Positions 9,014 through 16,633 of a stretch of DNA of 37,071 bases are shown here, piece by piece (within the stretch, counting starts at the first letter, position 1; every line of letters starts with the position of its first letter). The stretch is from Cocleimonas sp. (lineage in GTDB: Bacteria; Pseudomonadota; Gammaproteobacteria; Thiotrichales; Thiotrichaceae). The DNA lies in assembly GCA_023146545.1 (NCBI GenBank), contig JAGLBW010000134.1, positions 1 through 37,071 of the forward strand, written 5' to 3'. The notes under the pieces were generated by a model. The model did no database searches. It was not told the DNA's origin and worked only from the letters and a program-made list of their open reading frames with translations. The position numbers and the translations under genes are program-made.

Positions 9014-9463
9014 ATGCAAAGCAAAATACTTACTTATTCATTAAAAAAGGCTCAAAAGGGCGCGTCTAATCTTCTGATCGGAGCACTTATTGTCGCGATT
9101 GGTTTTCTCGGTTTTCTTTATTTAAAATCAAGAGGAATTGTTTCCATCCCTACGTCTATCAGTAGTGCGGCAAGTACCATTAATCAAACCATCAATCCGT
9201 TTAGTGAAGATTATACCGGTTATGGTGTGCAAATATCTGCCAGCCATTACCTTGAAGATGCTAAAAAGGTAATGAATAAATTTGCTGATCAAGGTTACTC
9301 CGCTTTTGTGGTGTCCTCTGAAATACGAGGCAGTACGGTTTATCAAGTCCGTTTAGGCCCTTATGAAACCAAGGAAGAAGCACAGACAATTAAAAGAAGT
9401 ATTAAAAACCGTTATAAGCGTAGTGCTTATGTCAAAAATAGTTTTGTTGTCTATCGTGATTAA
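9014..9463 (+). CDS. SPOR-domain inner membrane protein
   Basis: The 149-residue protein has a short cytoplasmic N-terminus, one transmembrane segment (LLIGALIVAIGFLGFLYL, about 20-37) and a periplasmic C-terminal SPOR repeat starting at YGVQISASHYLEDAKKVMNK and ending RLGPYETKEEAQTIKRSIKN. SPOR domains bind denuded peptidoglycan glycans and often localise proteins to the septum, so a role in division or wall remodelling is likely but inferred. GGACG at 9001-9005 is a possible Shine-Dalgarno for the ATG at 9014. It follows waaA after 169 bp and precedes the MOSC gene by 38 bp. It is shorter than FtsN and DedD, so no symbol is given. Confidence 0.85.
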   Translation: MQSKILTYSLKKAQKGASNLLIGALIVAIGFLGFLYLKSRGIVSIPTSISSAASTINQTINPFSEDYTGYGVQISASHYLEDAKKVMNKFADQGYSAFVVSSEIRGSTVYQVRLGPYETKEEAQTIKRSIKNRYKRSAYVKNSFVVYRD

Positions 9464-9501
9464 GCAAATGGATTAACACATTGTGAAATTAGGATTATTG
9501 T

Positions 9502-10317
9502 ATGCCCCCACCAATGACGGTTAGCTCACTGACCCTTTACCCTGTGAAATCCTGTGCAGGGATTTCATTAGAATATTCAGAACTTGATGGAATGGGCTTA
9601 AAACATGACCGCCGTTGGATGTTAGTATCGCCTGAAGGTCTTTTTTTAAGCCAACGCAAGTACCCTAGAATGGCTTTAATACAGCCTAAGTTTATTGAAA
9701 ATCAACTGGTTTTAAGTTGCTTAGGTCATCCTGCTCTGTACGTGTCTAAAGCGATAGCAACGCAGACCATGACGGTTGGAATTTGGCAAGATACCGTTAC
9801 CGCTCAACGTATAGGAGCCGCGGAAGATCAGTGGTTATCAACGGTGTTAAAGACCCCTTGTCATTTGGTGTATATTCCTGACAATGAAATCAGAGCGTGT
9901 GATCCTGTTTTTTCAAACAAGGGCGATCACACAGGTTTTGCTGATGGCTTTCCCCTTCTTCTTATTTCTCAAGCCTCATTAGACGATCTTAATTCACGCT
10001 TGGAAGAAACGGTAGAAATGCGACGGTTTCGACCTAATATTGTGGTGACGGGAAGCGATGCGTTTGCAGAAGATACATGGAAACAGTTTACAGTCGGCAA
10101 CCTTCCCATGCGGGGTGTAAAACCCTGTTCTCGTTGTGTGATCACCACGGTTGATCCTAACAAAGGTGAGCGCAAAGGTAAGGAGCCCTTGAAAACGCTG
10201 ATGATGTTCCGAAAACAGGGTAATGCTGTTTATTTTGGACAGAACGTTATCCATGAGCAAACAGGAAGAATTCAAACGGGTGATCCTGTTGTTGTTCAAC
10301 GCTTCCTAAGTCCCTAA
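9502..10317 (+). CDS. MOSC domain oxidoreductase (YcbX/mARC-like)
   Basis: The 271-residue protein has an N-terminal MOSC_N beta-barrel (LTLYPVKSCAGISL, about 10-23; LKHDRRWMLVSPEG, about 33-46) followed by the MOSC domain (RRFRPNIVV, about 174-182; KPCSRCVITTVDPNKG, 207-222). Cys212 corresponds to the molybdenum-ligand cysteine of the mARC and YcbX proteins, which reduce N-hydroxylated substrates. No C-terminal 2Fe-2S ferredoxin domain is present, unlike E. coli YcbX (about 370 residues), so it needs a separate electron donor. The start is ATG 9502 or, less likely, ATG 9514. It is convergent with the helicase gene, 39 bp away. Confidence 0.88.
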   Translation: MPPPMTVSSLTLYPVKSCAGISLEYSELDGMGLKHDRRWMLVSPEGLFLSQRKYPRMALIQPKFIENQLVLSCLGHPALYVSKAIATQTMTVGIWQDTVTAQRIGAAEDQWLSTVLKTPCHLVYIPDNEIRACDPVFSNKGDHTGFADGFPLLLISQASLDDLNSRLEETVEMRRFRPNIVVTGSDAFAEDTWKQFTVGNLPMRGVKPCSRCVITTVDPNKGERKGKEPLKTLMMFRKQGNAVYFGQNVIHEQTGRIQTGDPVVVQRFLSP

Positions 10318-10356
10318 ACAAACCGTAGTGAATAACGCCGTGTTTATCTGCTATTG

Positions 10357-12405
10357 TTATTTAAGGTGTAGATAACGCACGGGTGCTAATTTATTCGAAG
10401 AGGTTGTTGGAATATCAATTTCTTTAATTTTAAGTGCTTTTGGAATCGTATTAGATGTCATCAATAAGATCAATTTTTCACTGGCGCGCGTCATACCCAT
10501 ATAGAGTTTTCGGGTGTTTTCAATCGTTAAGAGGTGACGCTCACGCTCACTAATACCGTGACGTTGTTCTTCTGAAAACAATGATTTTAAGCCTGTAATA
10601 AACACAATTGGGCTTTCTAAACCCGTTGCTGCACTTAATTCACAAATTCGGAGCGCCTCTTCATTCCAACTGGGATCAGATAGCATACAAACGGGGTGAT
10701 CAAGTGTCTTTTTTATGTCTTGTAGTAGAGGGCGCACATTAAAATGACCCGCCTCTAAAATCAAAATATCACGGGCTGGCACACCGTGTTGTAATAAATT
10801 TCGGATTTCACTCACCAAACGATTACGTTCATCCTTTTCGTTGTGAAAATGTAACAGTGTGGGTGAAAGGCAATCCTCACTAGCGCTTTCATCGCAAGGT
10901 TTAGCGGGTACCATATTGACCGTTTCATTCGGTATACGACGGAATAAAAACTCATCAGCTGCTTTTAGAATTAAAGGGTTAGAACGGTAGTTATGTTTTA
11001 AACGGAATGTTCTATTACGTAAATCAATTCCTGTTTCTTTCCAACTTAAACGACGATTAAGAAATCCTTGATCAGGGTCGGCGACCATAAACAATTGTCC
11101 AATATTGGGTTTGATTGCTTTTTTAACCAACGCGAACCAAATGGGAGCAAAATATTGTGCTTCATCAATTAATACATGATCGTATTGCTCTAATTGTATT
11201 CTACCCTCTTCTACTTCTAACCAAAGTATCCGAGGAAGGTCTGCCCATAACAGAATATTTCTGGTGGTTAATTCAATATCAAAATCTAATACGGTGCGCC
11301 AAATACGCTCACGTATTTCTTTTTCTAATGGAAAAGCTTGCTCGGCGGGATCCACATCAAGATAGGCTTTTTCAGTAAAAATCAGTCGATCTTTAATAAA
11401 ATTAATTTCCCTTAACAGTAAATTCTTAGTGACTTCAGAGCCTGCTAAATGACGTGCAAAAACCTGTTTCACCACATCCATCACCTCATCTTGATAAACA
11501 AAACGCCGTGAACCTTTCCAATGTCGCAAGCACCATTCCATAAAGGGACGGCATTCACTGTCGCTACCTTTATTTTCAAACAGGTCTTTATAATGTAACT
11601 TTAAGTAATGATTGATCGCTTTATTGTGCGTTAGCACCAATACTTTTTTATTCGGGTATAACTCACGTAAGAGCTTAGCACGATGCAATAATACCAATGA
11701 CTTACCACTTCCTGATGCGCCATGAATAAGCCGTAAGTTATATTGATGTGAGGACATATTATCTGTTTTTAACACTAAATCTTGCTTCAGTGCGTATTCC
11801 TGTTCACTGCTTAATAAAAAGTGAGATAGCTTGAGTGATGAATTCTCTTTGGGAAGGTATAAGGACTGACCTCTTGAAATAATTGATTCTGGACTAAAGC
11901 GACAGCGCATATAGTCTAAAACATAATTGGAGGTTGGCATGCCAATATACTGGGTGACTAATGCCAAAATTTTTTGTGGAATCAAAGCATCACGACCATA
12001 AATATGCAGACCTTGAGATTTCAAATGCAAGCGTACATCAGCATTGACACTGTTTGGGAAGACAATAATAAAAGGTGCTAATAAATCAGCGTGGTCTTGT
12101 AGTTTTTCAGGAAATAAAGATTGCTGGAAATGTAATAATTTTTGTAATGCTTCTGCTTTGTAAGCCAGCACTTCTTTAACGCTAAACTGAGACAGGTCAC
12201 GTCCTTGAGACTCATCGCTACAAACAAAGAAAAAAATTGAACGATTCTCTCTTTGTAAACAAAAAAGGACACCTTTTGGAAGGTCATCCGTCGAAAGTCG
12301 TTGGTATATTTTATAGTGAGTGCTTAGAATTGCACTTAAACGAGCATATAACTTTGTAGCCCAATGATTGGTTGCTACTGCATATTTAGGTATTGTAACT
12401 GCCAT
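10357..12405 (-). CDS. Superfamily 1 (UvrD-like) DNA/RNA helicase with unknown N-terminal region
   Basis: The 682-residue ATPase has Walker A HGASGSGKS (228-236), motif Ia VLVLTHN (255-261), Walker B VLIDEAQYF (411-419), VADPDQ (441-446), motif IV LKHNYRSNP (469-477) and motif VI YMGMTRASEKL (635-645). These are the UvrD/Rep signatures. The first ~190 residues match nothing I recognise; part of that region (IFFFVCSDESQ, ILALVTQYIGMP) is reminiscent of the nuclease-like front ends found on some stand-alone SF1 helicases, but no catalytic motif is clear. There is no RecB-type nuclease at the C-terminus. It is a single gene, divergent from apaH across a very AT-rich 272-bp spacer. It may act in repair or defence; neither is shown. 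Confidence 0.82.
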   Translation of the reverse strand: MAVTIPKYAVATNHWATKLYARLSAILSTHYKIYQRLSTDDLPKGVLFCLQRENRSIFFFVCSDESQGRDLSQFSVKEVLAYKAEALQKLLHFQQSLFPEKLQDHADLLAPFIIVFPNSVNADVRLHLKSQGLHIYGRDALIPQKILALVTQYIGMPTSNYVLDYMRCRFSPESIISRGQSLYLPKENSSLKLSHFLLSSEQEYALKQDLVLKTDNMSSHQYNLRLIHGASGSGKSLVLLHRAKLLRELYPNKKVLVLTHNKAINHYLKLHYKDLFENKGSDSECRPFMEWCLRHWKGSRRFVYQDEVMDVVKQVFARHLAGSEVTKNLLLREINFIKDRLIFTEKAYLDVDPAEQAFPLEKEIRERIWRTVLDFDIELTTRNILLWADLPRILWLEVEEGRIQLEQYDHVLIDEAQYFAPIWFALVKKAIKPNIGQLFMVADPDQGFLNRRLSWKETGIDLRNRTFRLKHNYRSNPLILKAADEFLFRRIPNETVNMVPAKPCDESASEDCLSPTLLHFHNEKDERNRLVSEIRNLLQHGVPARDILILEAGHFNVRPLLQDIKKTLDHPVCMLSDPSWNEEALRICELSAATGLESPIVFITGLKSLFSEEQRHGISERERHLLTIENTRKLYMGMTRASEKLILLMTSNTIPKALKIKEIDIPTTSSNKLAPVRYLHLK

Positions 12406-12481
12406 TATTGAATCAATTCCCCATTAATTCTGTGTGTTTTCGATATCATTATCTTATTTTTGCTGTTCACACGTTGGGTAC

Positions 12482-12526
12482 ATTATACATAATAAAATTA
12501 AATGTAGTATAAATTTTATTTATAAT
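12482..12526. promoter_or_regulatory. Candidate divergent promoters between helicase and apaH
   Basis: On the minus strand TATAAT (complement of 12482-12487) is a possible -10 box for the helicase gene. On the plus strand TATAAT at 12521-12526, with a poor TTAAAT -35 at 12498-12503 and a 17-bp spacer, could serve apaH. The region is extremely AT-rich, so chance matches are likely. Confidence 0.35.
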
Positions 12527-12677
12527 TAAAATTATCCATTAAAATCATTATTTTATTATGGGCTTATTGATCTAGTTCTTTCTTTTTTTCTTTTTTAAAG
12601 GCTAACTTTAGGCAAAAAGAGTGCACAAAGGTAATAACGTTCTACTAAAAAACTACCAGTGTAGTAAAATATGCGGT

Positions 12678-13487
12678 ATGGCAAACTATGCAATTGGCGA
12701 TATTCAAGGGTGTTACAACGCCTTGAGAAAATTACTGGATAAAATTAAATTCTCTCCTAAGGATGATACATTATGGATAGCGGGTGACTTAGTTAGCCGA
12801 GGTACTCAATCACTTGATGTTTTACGCTTTATCAAAAACCTTGATCAATCCGCCATTAGTGTCTTGGGCAATCATGATGTTTCATTGATTGCCAGTTATT
12901 ATGGTATCTTTAAACCCCACCCTAGTTTAGATGCTATTTTTCGAGCACCTGACCGAGATGAACTGATCCACTGGCTACGCCATCGTCCTTTTTTACAGGT
13001 TGATAAGTCACTGGGTTATGCAATGTCACATGCGGGTATTTCACCTCAATGGTCGCTTAATCAAGCCGTGCGCCATGCTCAAGAAATCGAAACAAACCTT
13101 CAAGGAAAACACCCCAAACGCTGGCTTAAAAATATGTATTCTAATGAGCCTGTTAAATGGAAAAACGACTTAGTATCATACAAACGAGATAGATACATCC
13201 TGAACAGTTTTGTCAGAATGCGTTTTTGTAAAAAAAAAGGTGCACTGGATTTTGAGCTTAAGAAAAATCCGTTTCAAAATAAACAAAAACACCCCAAACT
13301 GATGCCATGGTTTCACTGTCCGATTAGAAAACAACTTCCTGTTAAAGTTATTTTTGGTCATTGGTCAAGCCTTGGTTTTTATCAGGATCACAATGTCATT
13401 GCACTCGATACAGGATGCATCTGGCAACGTCAACTGACCGCCTTTCAATTAGAAACCGAAATAATTACCTTCGTGGAATGCCCCTAA
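12678..13487 (+). CDS. apaH: Symmetrical bis(5'-nucleosyl)-tetraphosphatase
   Basis: A 269-residue PPP-family metallophosphatase that splits Ap4A into two ADP. It shows MANYAIGDIQGCYNAL (1-16, the GDxHG-type motif with Gln replacing the usual His), GDLVSRG (about 36-42), GNHDVSL (about 67-73), SHAGISPQW and FGHWSSLGF. E. coli ApaH is 280 residues. I chose ATG 12678 because MANYAIGDIQG is the family N-terminus; an upstream GTG at 12621 would add 19 unrelated residues. No clear Shine-Dalgarno is seen. The stop codon overlaps the next start in TAATG, suggesting translational coupling. In E. coli apaH is next to folA; that context is absent here. Confidence 0.92.
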   Translation: MANYAIGDIQGCYNALRKLLDKIKFSPKDDTLWIAGDLVSRGTQSLDVLRFIKNLDQSAISVLGNHDVSLIASYYGIFKPHPSLDAIFRAPDRDELIHWLRHRPFLQVDKSLGYAMSHAGISPQWSLNQAVRHAQEIETNLQGKHPKRWLKNMYSNEPVKWKNDLVSYKRDRYILNSFVRMRFCKKKGALDFELKKNPFQNKQKHPKLMPWFHCPIRKQLPVKVIFGHWSSLGFYQDHNVIALDTGCIWQRQLTAFQLETEIITFVECP

Positions 13488-14200
13488 TGAACTCTATTCT
13501 ACACTACGCGCTTTACCCTTTTACTCGTACCGCTAAACTATTAATCCCCAAAAAGGCTCCCAAAAAAGATCCACCCAAGGAGGAGAAGAAAGACAAACCA
13601 CCTGAAAAAGCAGCAACCCCACCACCACCTGATGAAAATTATATTCATAATGCTTCTGAATTAGAAGTCACAATGAGGGGACATACCTATAAAGTTAGGT
13701 TAATGCGTCCCGCTTATGATACCCCCATTCCTGATCTACTCGAGTCTCTAGAAAGCAATCGTGATTTATTAGCAAAAAGTGAAGGTGCAATGTTCGATAC
13801 TTACGTTGCCATGATTAAGCAAAATAAAGCACGTAATGCGGCGGTAAAAGCAAAAACAGCGGATGCGATTAAAAATAAATGGAGTGCGGTAGATCTCAAA
13901 AAATGGGAGGAGATTAAGTTACGCCCTCCAACGCAAAATGCGCTGGTTGCACGGGCTAATATTGATTTACTTATTCCCTTAATTAATGTGAGAGGTACTA
14001 TGACTGAATATGTTGGTTTGGAAGCGAACCCGATCACTGATCACATTTCACGCATTAGAGCGATGGAAGAAGGCAGAGCCTGTAAAGAACAGATTAAAAA
14101 ACCAGCCAAGCCACCCACTGATGAATGGGATATGAGGGAATATTGGATTGCGCTATCAGTGATTATTATTGTTGCTATCTTGCTAAAAATGTTTTTATAA
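13487..14200 (+). CDS. Unknown protein with a C-terminal membrane anchor, coupled to apaH
   Basis: A 237-residue protein with no family I recognise. In order it has a short N-terminal segment (1-20), a Lys/Pro-rich low-complexity stretch (about 21-48: many KK, PP, EE, then four prolines), a soluble alpha/beta-looking middle (about 55-195) with charged helices (LLESLESNRDLLAKSE, KNKWSAVDLKKWEEIK), a second Lys/Pro-rich linker (204-211), and one C-terminal transmembrane helix (WIALSVIIIVAILLKMF, 220-236). That topology is tail-anchored, with the bulk in the cytoplasm. The start at 13487 overlaps the apaH stop by one base (TAATG); an ATG at 13478 is an alternative. Coupling to apaH suggests a related role, but this is inference. 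Confidence 0.7.
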   Translation: MNSILHYALYPFTRTAKLLIPKKAPKKDPPKEEKKDKPPEKAATPPPPDENYIHNASELEVTMRGHTYKVRLMRPAYDTPIPDLLESLESNRDLLAKSEGAMFDTYVAMIKQNKARNAAVKAKTADAIKNKWSAVDLKKWEEIKLRPPTQNALVARANIDLLIPLINVRGTMTEYVGLEANPITDHISRIRAMEEGRACKEQIKKPAKPPTDEWDMREYWIALSVIIIVAILLKMFL

Positions 14201-14277
14201 ATTTGCTAATGAGTGCTTGAGAAATGAAAGAATACCCATAGATAGGGAAGTCAACTCTTAACATAATGGAAAATATA

Positions 14278-14559
14278 ATGGCACAAGCAACAGCACGTCA
14301 CCTACTTGTGGATAGCAAAGAAAAATGCAATGAACTAAAGCAACAAATTCTTGATGGTAAAGATTTTAGTGATGTGGCTAAAGCTAATTCAAGCTGTCCT
14401 TCAAGCGCACAAGGCGGTGACTTAGGATCTTTTGGTCCAGGACAGATGGTACCTGAATTTGATAAAGTTGTTTTTAGCGCACCTGTCAATGAAGTTCAAG
14501 GCCCAGTAAAAACTCAGTTTGGTTATCATTTATTGGAAGTGACGAGTCGTACAGACTAA
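14278..14559 (+). CDS. ppiC: Parvulin-type peptidyl-prolyl isomerase
   Basis: The 93-residue single-domain parvulin has the same length as E. coli PpiC and clear similarity: ATARHLLVDSKEKCNELK, FSDVAKANSSCPSSAQGGDLGSFGPGQ read in parts, MVPEFDKVVFSAPV and TQFGYHLLEV. It catalyses cis-trans isomerisation of peptidyl-prolyl bonds in the cytoplasm; no signal peptide is present. I prefer ATG 14278 (MAQATARHLLV) over the in-frame ATG at 14266, which would add four residues atypical of the family. It is the last gene of the plus-strand group, followed by a palindromic terminator shared with the convergent lyase gene. Confidence 0.93.
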   Translation: MAQATARHLLVDSKEKCNELKQQILDGKDFSDVAKANSSCPSSAQGGDLGSFGPGQMVPEFDKVVFSAPVNEVQGPVKTQFGYHLLEVTSRTD

Positions 14560-14566
14560 TGGCTAA

Positions 14567-14594
14567 CACCCTATTTTTTATAAAAAATAGGGTG
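14567..14594. terminator. Perfect 28-bp palindrome, bidirectional terminator
   Basis: Arms 14567-14580 and 14581-14594 (CACCCTATTTTTTA and its exact complement) form a GC-tipped, AT-rich hairpin between the convergent ppiC and lyase genes. It contains the lyase stop codon and its last codons (HPIFYKK). Neither side has a separate long T run, so terminator strength is uncertain. Confidence 0.6.
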
Positions 14595-15650
14595 GGGTGA
14601 TAAACGCACATCATCAATAAACAACGCATTATCGTATGAAGGAGCCCATTGTGCACCTTGCCCCCCATAAAACGACGCAAACAGTAAACGATCAATTTTT
14701 AAATCATTCCCTGTTCTAAAACGCAACCTGCGACGATTTAAAACCACTTTTCCATCCAGCCACGTTTTAATCAAACCATTTCTTCGACCCGCTTGGTTCA
14801 ATGTCACTCTTGTCTGTACCGTATGCCATTGTCCTAAACTTAATGCAAGCATATCAAAGGGCATTAGATCACCAAAGCGACTGGGTTGGTCAGGATGATA
14901 AACATATTGAATCAATGAGCCATCCTTTTGCCACATCATCCGCACACTCCAACCGTCTTTTCCATTGGGTATTTTACCGTTAGTATTAGATACACCACCA
15001 CCAATTCCTGGTAGCTTTCCTCCACGAACAAAAGAAAAATTACGTGGAAATTTAAACCGATAACCGTAATAAAGTGTTGTAAATTGACGGTCTAACGTTG
15101 GTTTCCAGTTGACACACTGTTTACCGTTGGTACAACCACTAACGCCCTTAGGATAACGGATACGCAATGCTTTTCCGCGATAGGCGTGGCTTCCGTTAAC
15201 AATTGAGACTAAATTAAGCCCCATACCCCATTCAGGACAATTCCAGTTTTCTCGAAACTCAGCGGCTTGATAAGCTCCTAAGTGATTTCGATCAAAATTA
15301 ATTGACCACGGTTTACTCACGGCTAATGGTGTTTTTTTGACACAATTTCCTTTTCGATAGAAACGTTTGTAATATAAATCATTAGTTCCTGCTCTGTTTG
15401 GAATTTTTAGGCTCTTAACGTATAACCAAACCGCATGACCCTTGTGAGGATCAGGGTGTTTTCCATAAACCACAATTTTTCGTTGCCAGCGTTGGTCACG
15501 TTTATTCCAAAATAACTTAGCAGCATAGGCATGTGTTTTTTGGTTAGGATCATTAGAATGATCGATTACTACAGCCGTATGATCTATAGCGTGGGATAGA
15601 TTGATGCTTAACGTGATGAGTACGAGGCTCACAAGCACAATTAATTTCAT
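14571..15650 (-). CDS. Secreted polysaccharide lyase, PL14-like
   Basis: The 359-residue protein begins with a signal peptide (MKLIVLVSLVLITLSINLSHA, cleavage after about 21). Its C-terminal half has the jelly-roll signature of family PL14 alginate/glucuronan lyases: YYGYRFKFP (about 194-202), KLPGIGGG (212-219), GWSVRMMW (233-240), QYVYH (248-252), GQWHTVQTRV (273-282), TWLDGK (296-301) and YDNALFIDDVRLS (339-351). Beta-elimination of uronate-containing polysaccharide outside the cytoplasm is the likely activity; the exact substrate is unknown. I chose ATG 15650 because a GAGGAAAGGG ribosome site precedes it and the ATG overlaps the endonuclease V stop as ATGA. Four cysteines (about 103, 138, 173, 179) could form disulfides. 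It is the last gene of a four-gene minus-strand group. Confidence 0.83.
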   Translation of the reverse strand: MKLIVLVSLVLITLSINLSHAIDHTAVVIDHSNDPNQKTHAYAAKLFWNKRDQRWQRKIVVYGKHPDPHKGHAVWLYVKSLKIPNRAGTNDLYYKRFYRKGNCVKKTPLAVSKPWSINFDRNHLGAYQAAEFRENWNCPEWGMGLNLVSIVNGSHAYRGKALRIRYPKGVSGCTNGKQCVNWKPTLDRQFTTLYYGYRFKFPRNFSFVRGGKLPGIGGGVSNTNGKIPNGKDGWSVRMMWQKDGSLIQYVYHPDQPSRFGDLMPFDMLALSLGQWHTVQTRVTLNQAGRRNGLIKTWLDGKVVLNRRRLRFRTGNDLKIDRLLFASFYGGQGAQWAPSYDNALFIDDVRLSPHPIFYKK

Positions 15651-16150
15651 CCCTTTCCTCGACACACTTGATCTGCTTTTTTTAATAAGCTGGGAATACG
15701 GTAGTCCCCATGCATATCGTGTATCAGCTGTTTGGCATGATCAAGGGATTCTCCAACACAACTAATGTACAGCGGTTTTTTACTGTTGCCCCTAAAGAGT
15801 TGATATTGATTATCAATATTAGCAAATGCTTTTTTAGCCACACCAATCACTTGAGATTGTCCTTGCAAGGCATCGTAAAGATACTTTCCTAAGCCTGCTT
15901 TGGATCTGCCATCAAGGTAAACATAGCCATCAATAATAAGGGTTTTAGGGGATAAATCATGTGCTTTGAGTAGCGCCAAAAGACAAGGCAGTTCACGTTT
16001 ATAAAACTGCCCCGAACAATAAGCGGCAACGTGATCAATTGCGGTGGTGTAAATTTGCGTTGGGATAGCAGCATCCCATGTTTCGAAGCCAATACCTGCG
16101 ACAACAGCCGTGTTGTTATCGTGGTATTGGACATCAACGGCTAACATCAT
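15647..16150 (-). CDS. Short endonuclease V (Nfi) homologue
   Basis: The 167-residue protein matches endonuclease V from its first strand: LAVDVQY with Asp6, KRELPCLLALL with Glu53, LIIDGYVYLDGRSKAGLGKYL with Asp74, IGVAKKAF (102-109) and KKPLYISCVGESLDHA (124-139). The three acidic residues correspond to the metal-binding Asp/Glu/Asp of E. coli Nfi, which cleaves near deoxyinosine in DNA. It is about 55 residues shorter than Nfi (223), lacking the N-terminal helical segment and much of the C-terminal tail, and VDGHG is replaced by IDGYV. A divergent subfamily or RNA activity is therefore possible. Both ends overlap neighbours by ATGA (16150-16147 and 15650-15647), so it is translated with an SOR-like gene and a lyase. 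Confidence 0.82.
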   Translation of the reverse strand: MMLAVDVQYHDNNTAVVAGIGFETWDAAIPTQIYTTAIDHVAAYCSGQFYKRELPCLLALLKAHDLSPKTLIIDGYVYLDGRSKAGLGKYLYDALQGQSQVIGVAKKAFANIDNQYQLFRGNSKKPLYISCVGESLDHAKQLIHDMHGDYRIPSLLKKADQVCRGKG

Positions 16151-16608
16151 AAAATAGAAAATTCAGTCAACCAAAGGTCGTGTTTATTACAGAAGCTTGT
16201 TGCATGTAAGCGTTTATGTTTACCTTTGATTTCAAAAACAGAGACCGCATCGTCATCACTAGATGAAAATGTTTTTTCTCCTAACACTTCGCCTGCATCT
16301 GAAACAACGGTATGTCGAACAATATAATGTTTTTCTGACATGCCATGCTTGGTCGTTACCGTCACCTTTTCACCTTCAACGGTCACATTGGGAAGGTGCG
16401 ACCCACCTTTCTTTCCCCATTTTCCACCACTGTCTTTCGTATAAAAAATACTTTTTGGGAACGTGTGTTTTTCTGTATCAGTGTGTACTTCAGTGGCTTT
16501 CTTTTCTTTAGCAGGCTCTTCTTTTGCTAAAGCCAGAACGCTATGACCTGAGACTACGCCTGCAGTTACAGCTAATGATGCTTTAAAAAATGCTCTACGG
16601 TTTTTCAT
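16147..16608 (-). CDS. Tat-exported superoxide reductase-like (desulfoferrodoxin/SORL) protein
   Basis: A 153-residue protein with a twin-arginine signal (NRRAFFKASLAVTAG, 3-17) and a Lys/Glu-rich linker (29-47). The SORL domain follows. All five iron ligands of superoxide reductase have counterparts: His71 (SHLPNV), His88 and His94 (KHGMSEKHYI), Cys140 and His143 (CNKHDLW). Superoxide reductases reduce superoxide to peroxide at a square-pyramidal Fe(His)4Cys site. However, the Glu-Lys pair that precedes the first ligand in classical enzymes (EKHVP) is Gly-Ser here (GSHLP), so activity may differ. Export to the periplasm by Tat fits a preloaded metal centre. The stop overlaps the endonuclease V start as ATGA; the esterase gene is 25 bp upstream. 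Confidence 0.82.
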   Translation of the reverse strand: MKNRRAFFKASLAVTAGVVSGHSVLALAKEEPAKEKKATEVHTDTEKHTFPKSIFYTKDSGGKWGKKGGSHLPNVTVEGEKVTVTTKHGMSEKHYIVRHTVVSDAGEVLGEKTFSSSDDDAVSVFEIKGKHKRLHATSFCNKHDLWLTEFSIL

Positions 16609-16633
16609 AGTAAGGAGATTTCCTTCATAAAAA

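Noticed and set aside
8884-9069. 61-codon frame between waaA and the SPOR gene
   Set aside because: It has no good ribosome site or recognisable domain and overlaps the start of the SPOR gene in another frame.
12448-12466. Possible Fur box near the helicase promoter (ATCATTATC)
   Set aside because: Only one half matches; the full 19-bp alignment scores about 11 of 19, which is expected by chance in AT-rich DNA.
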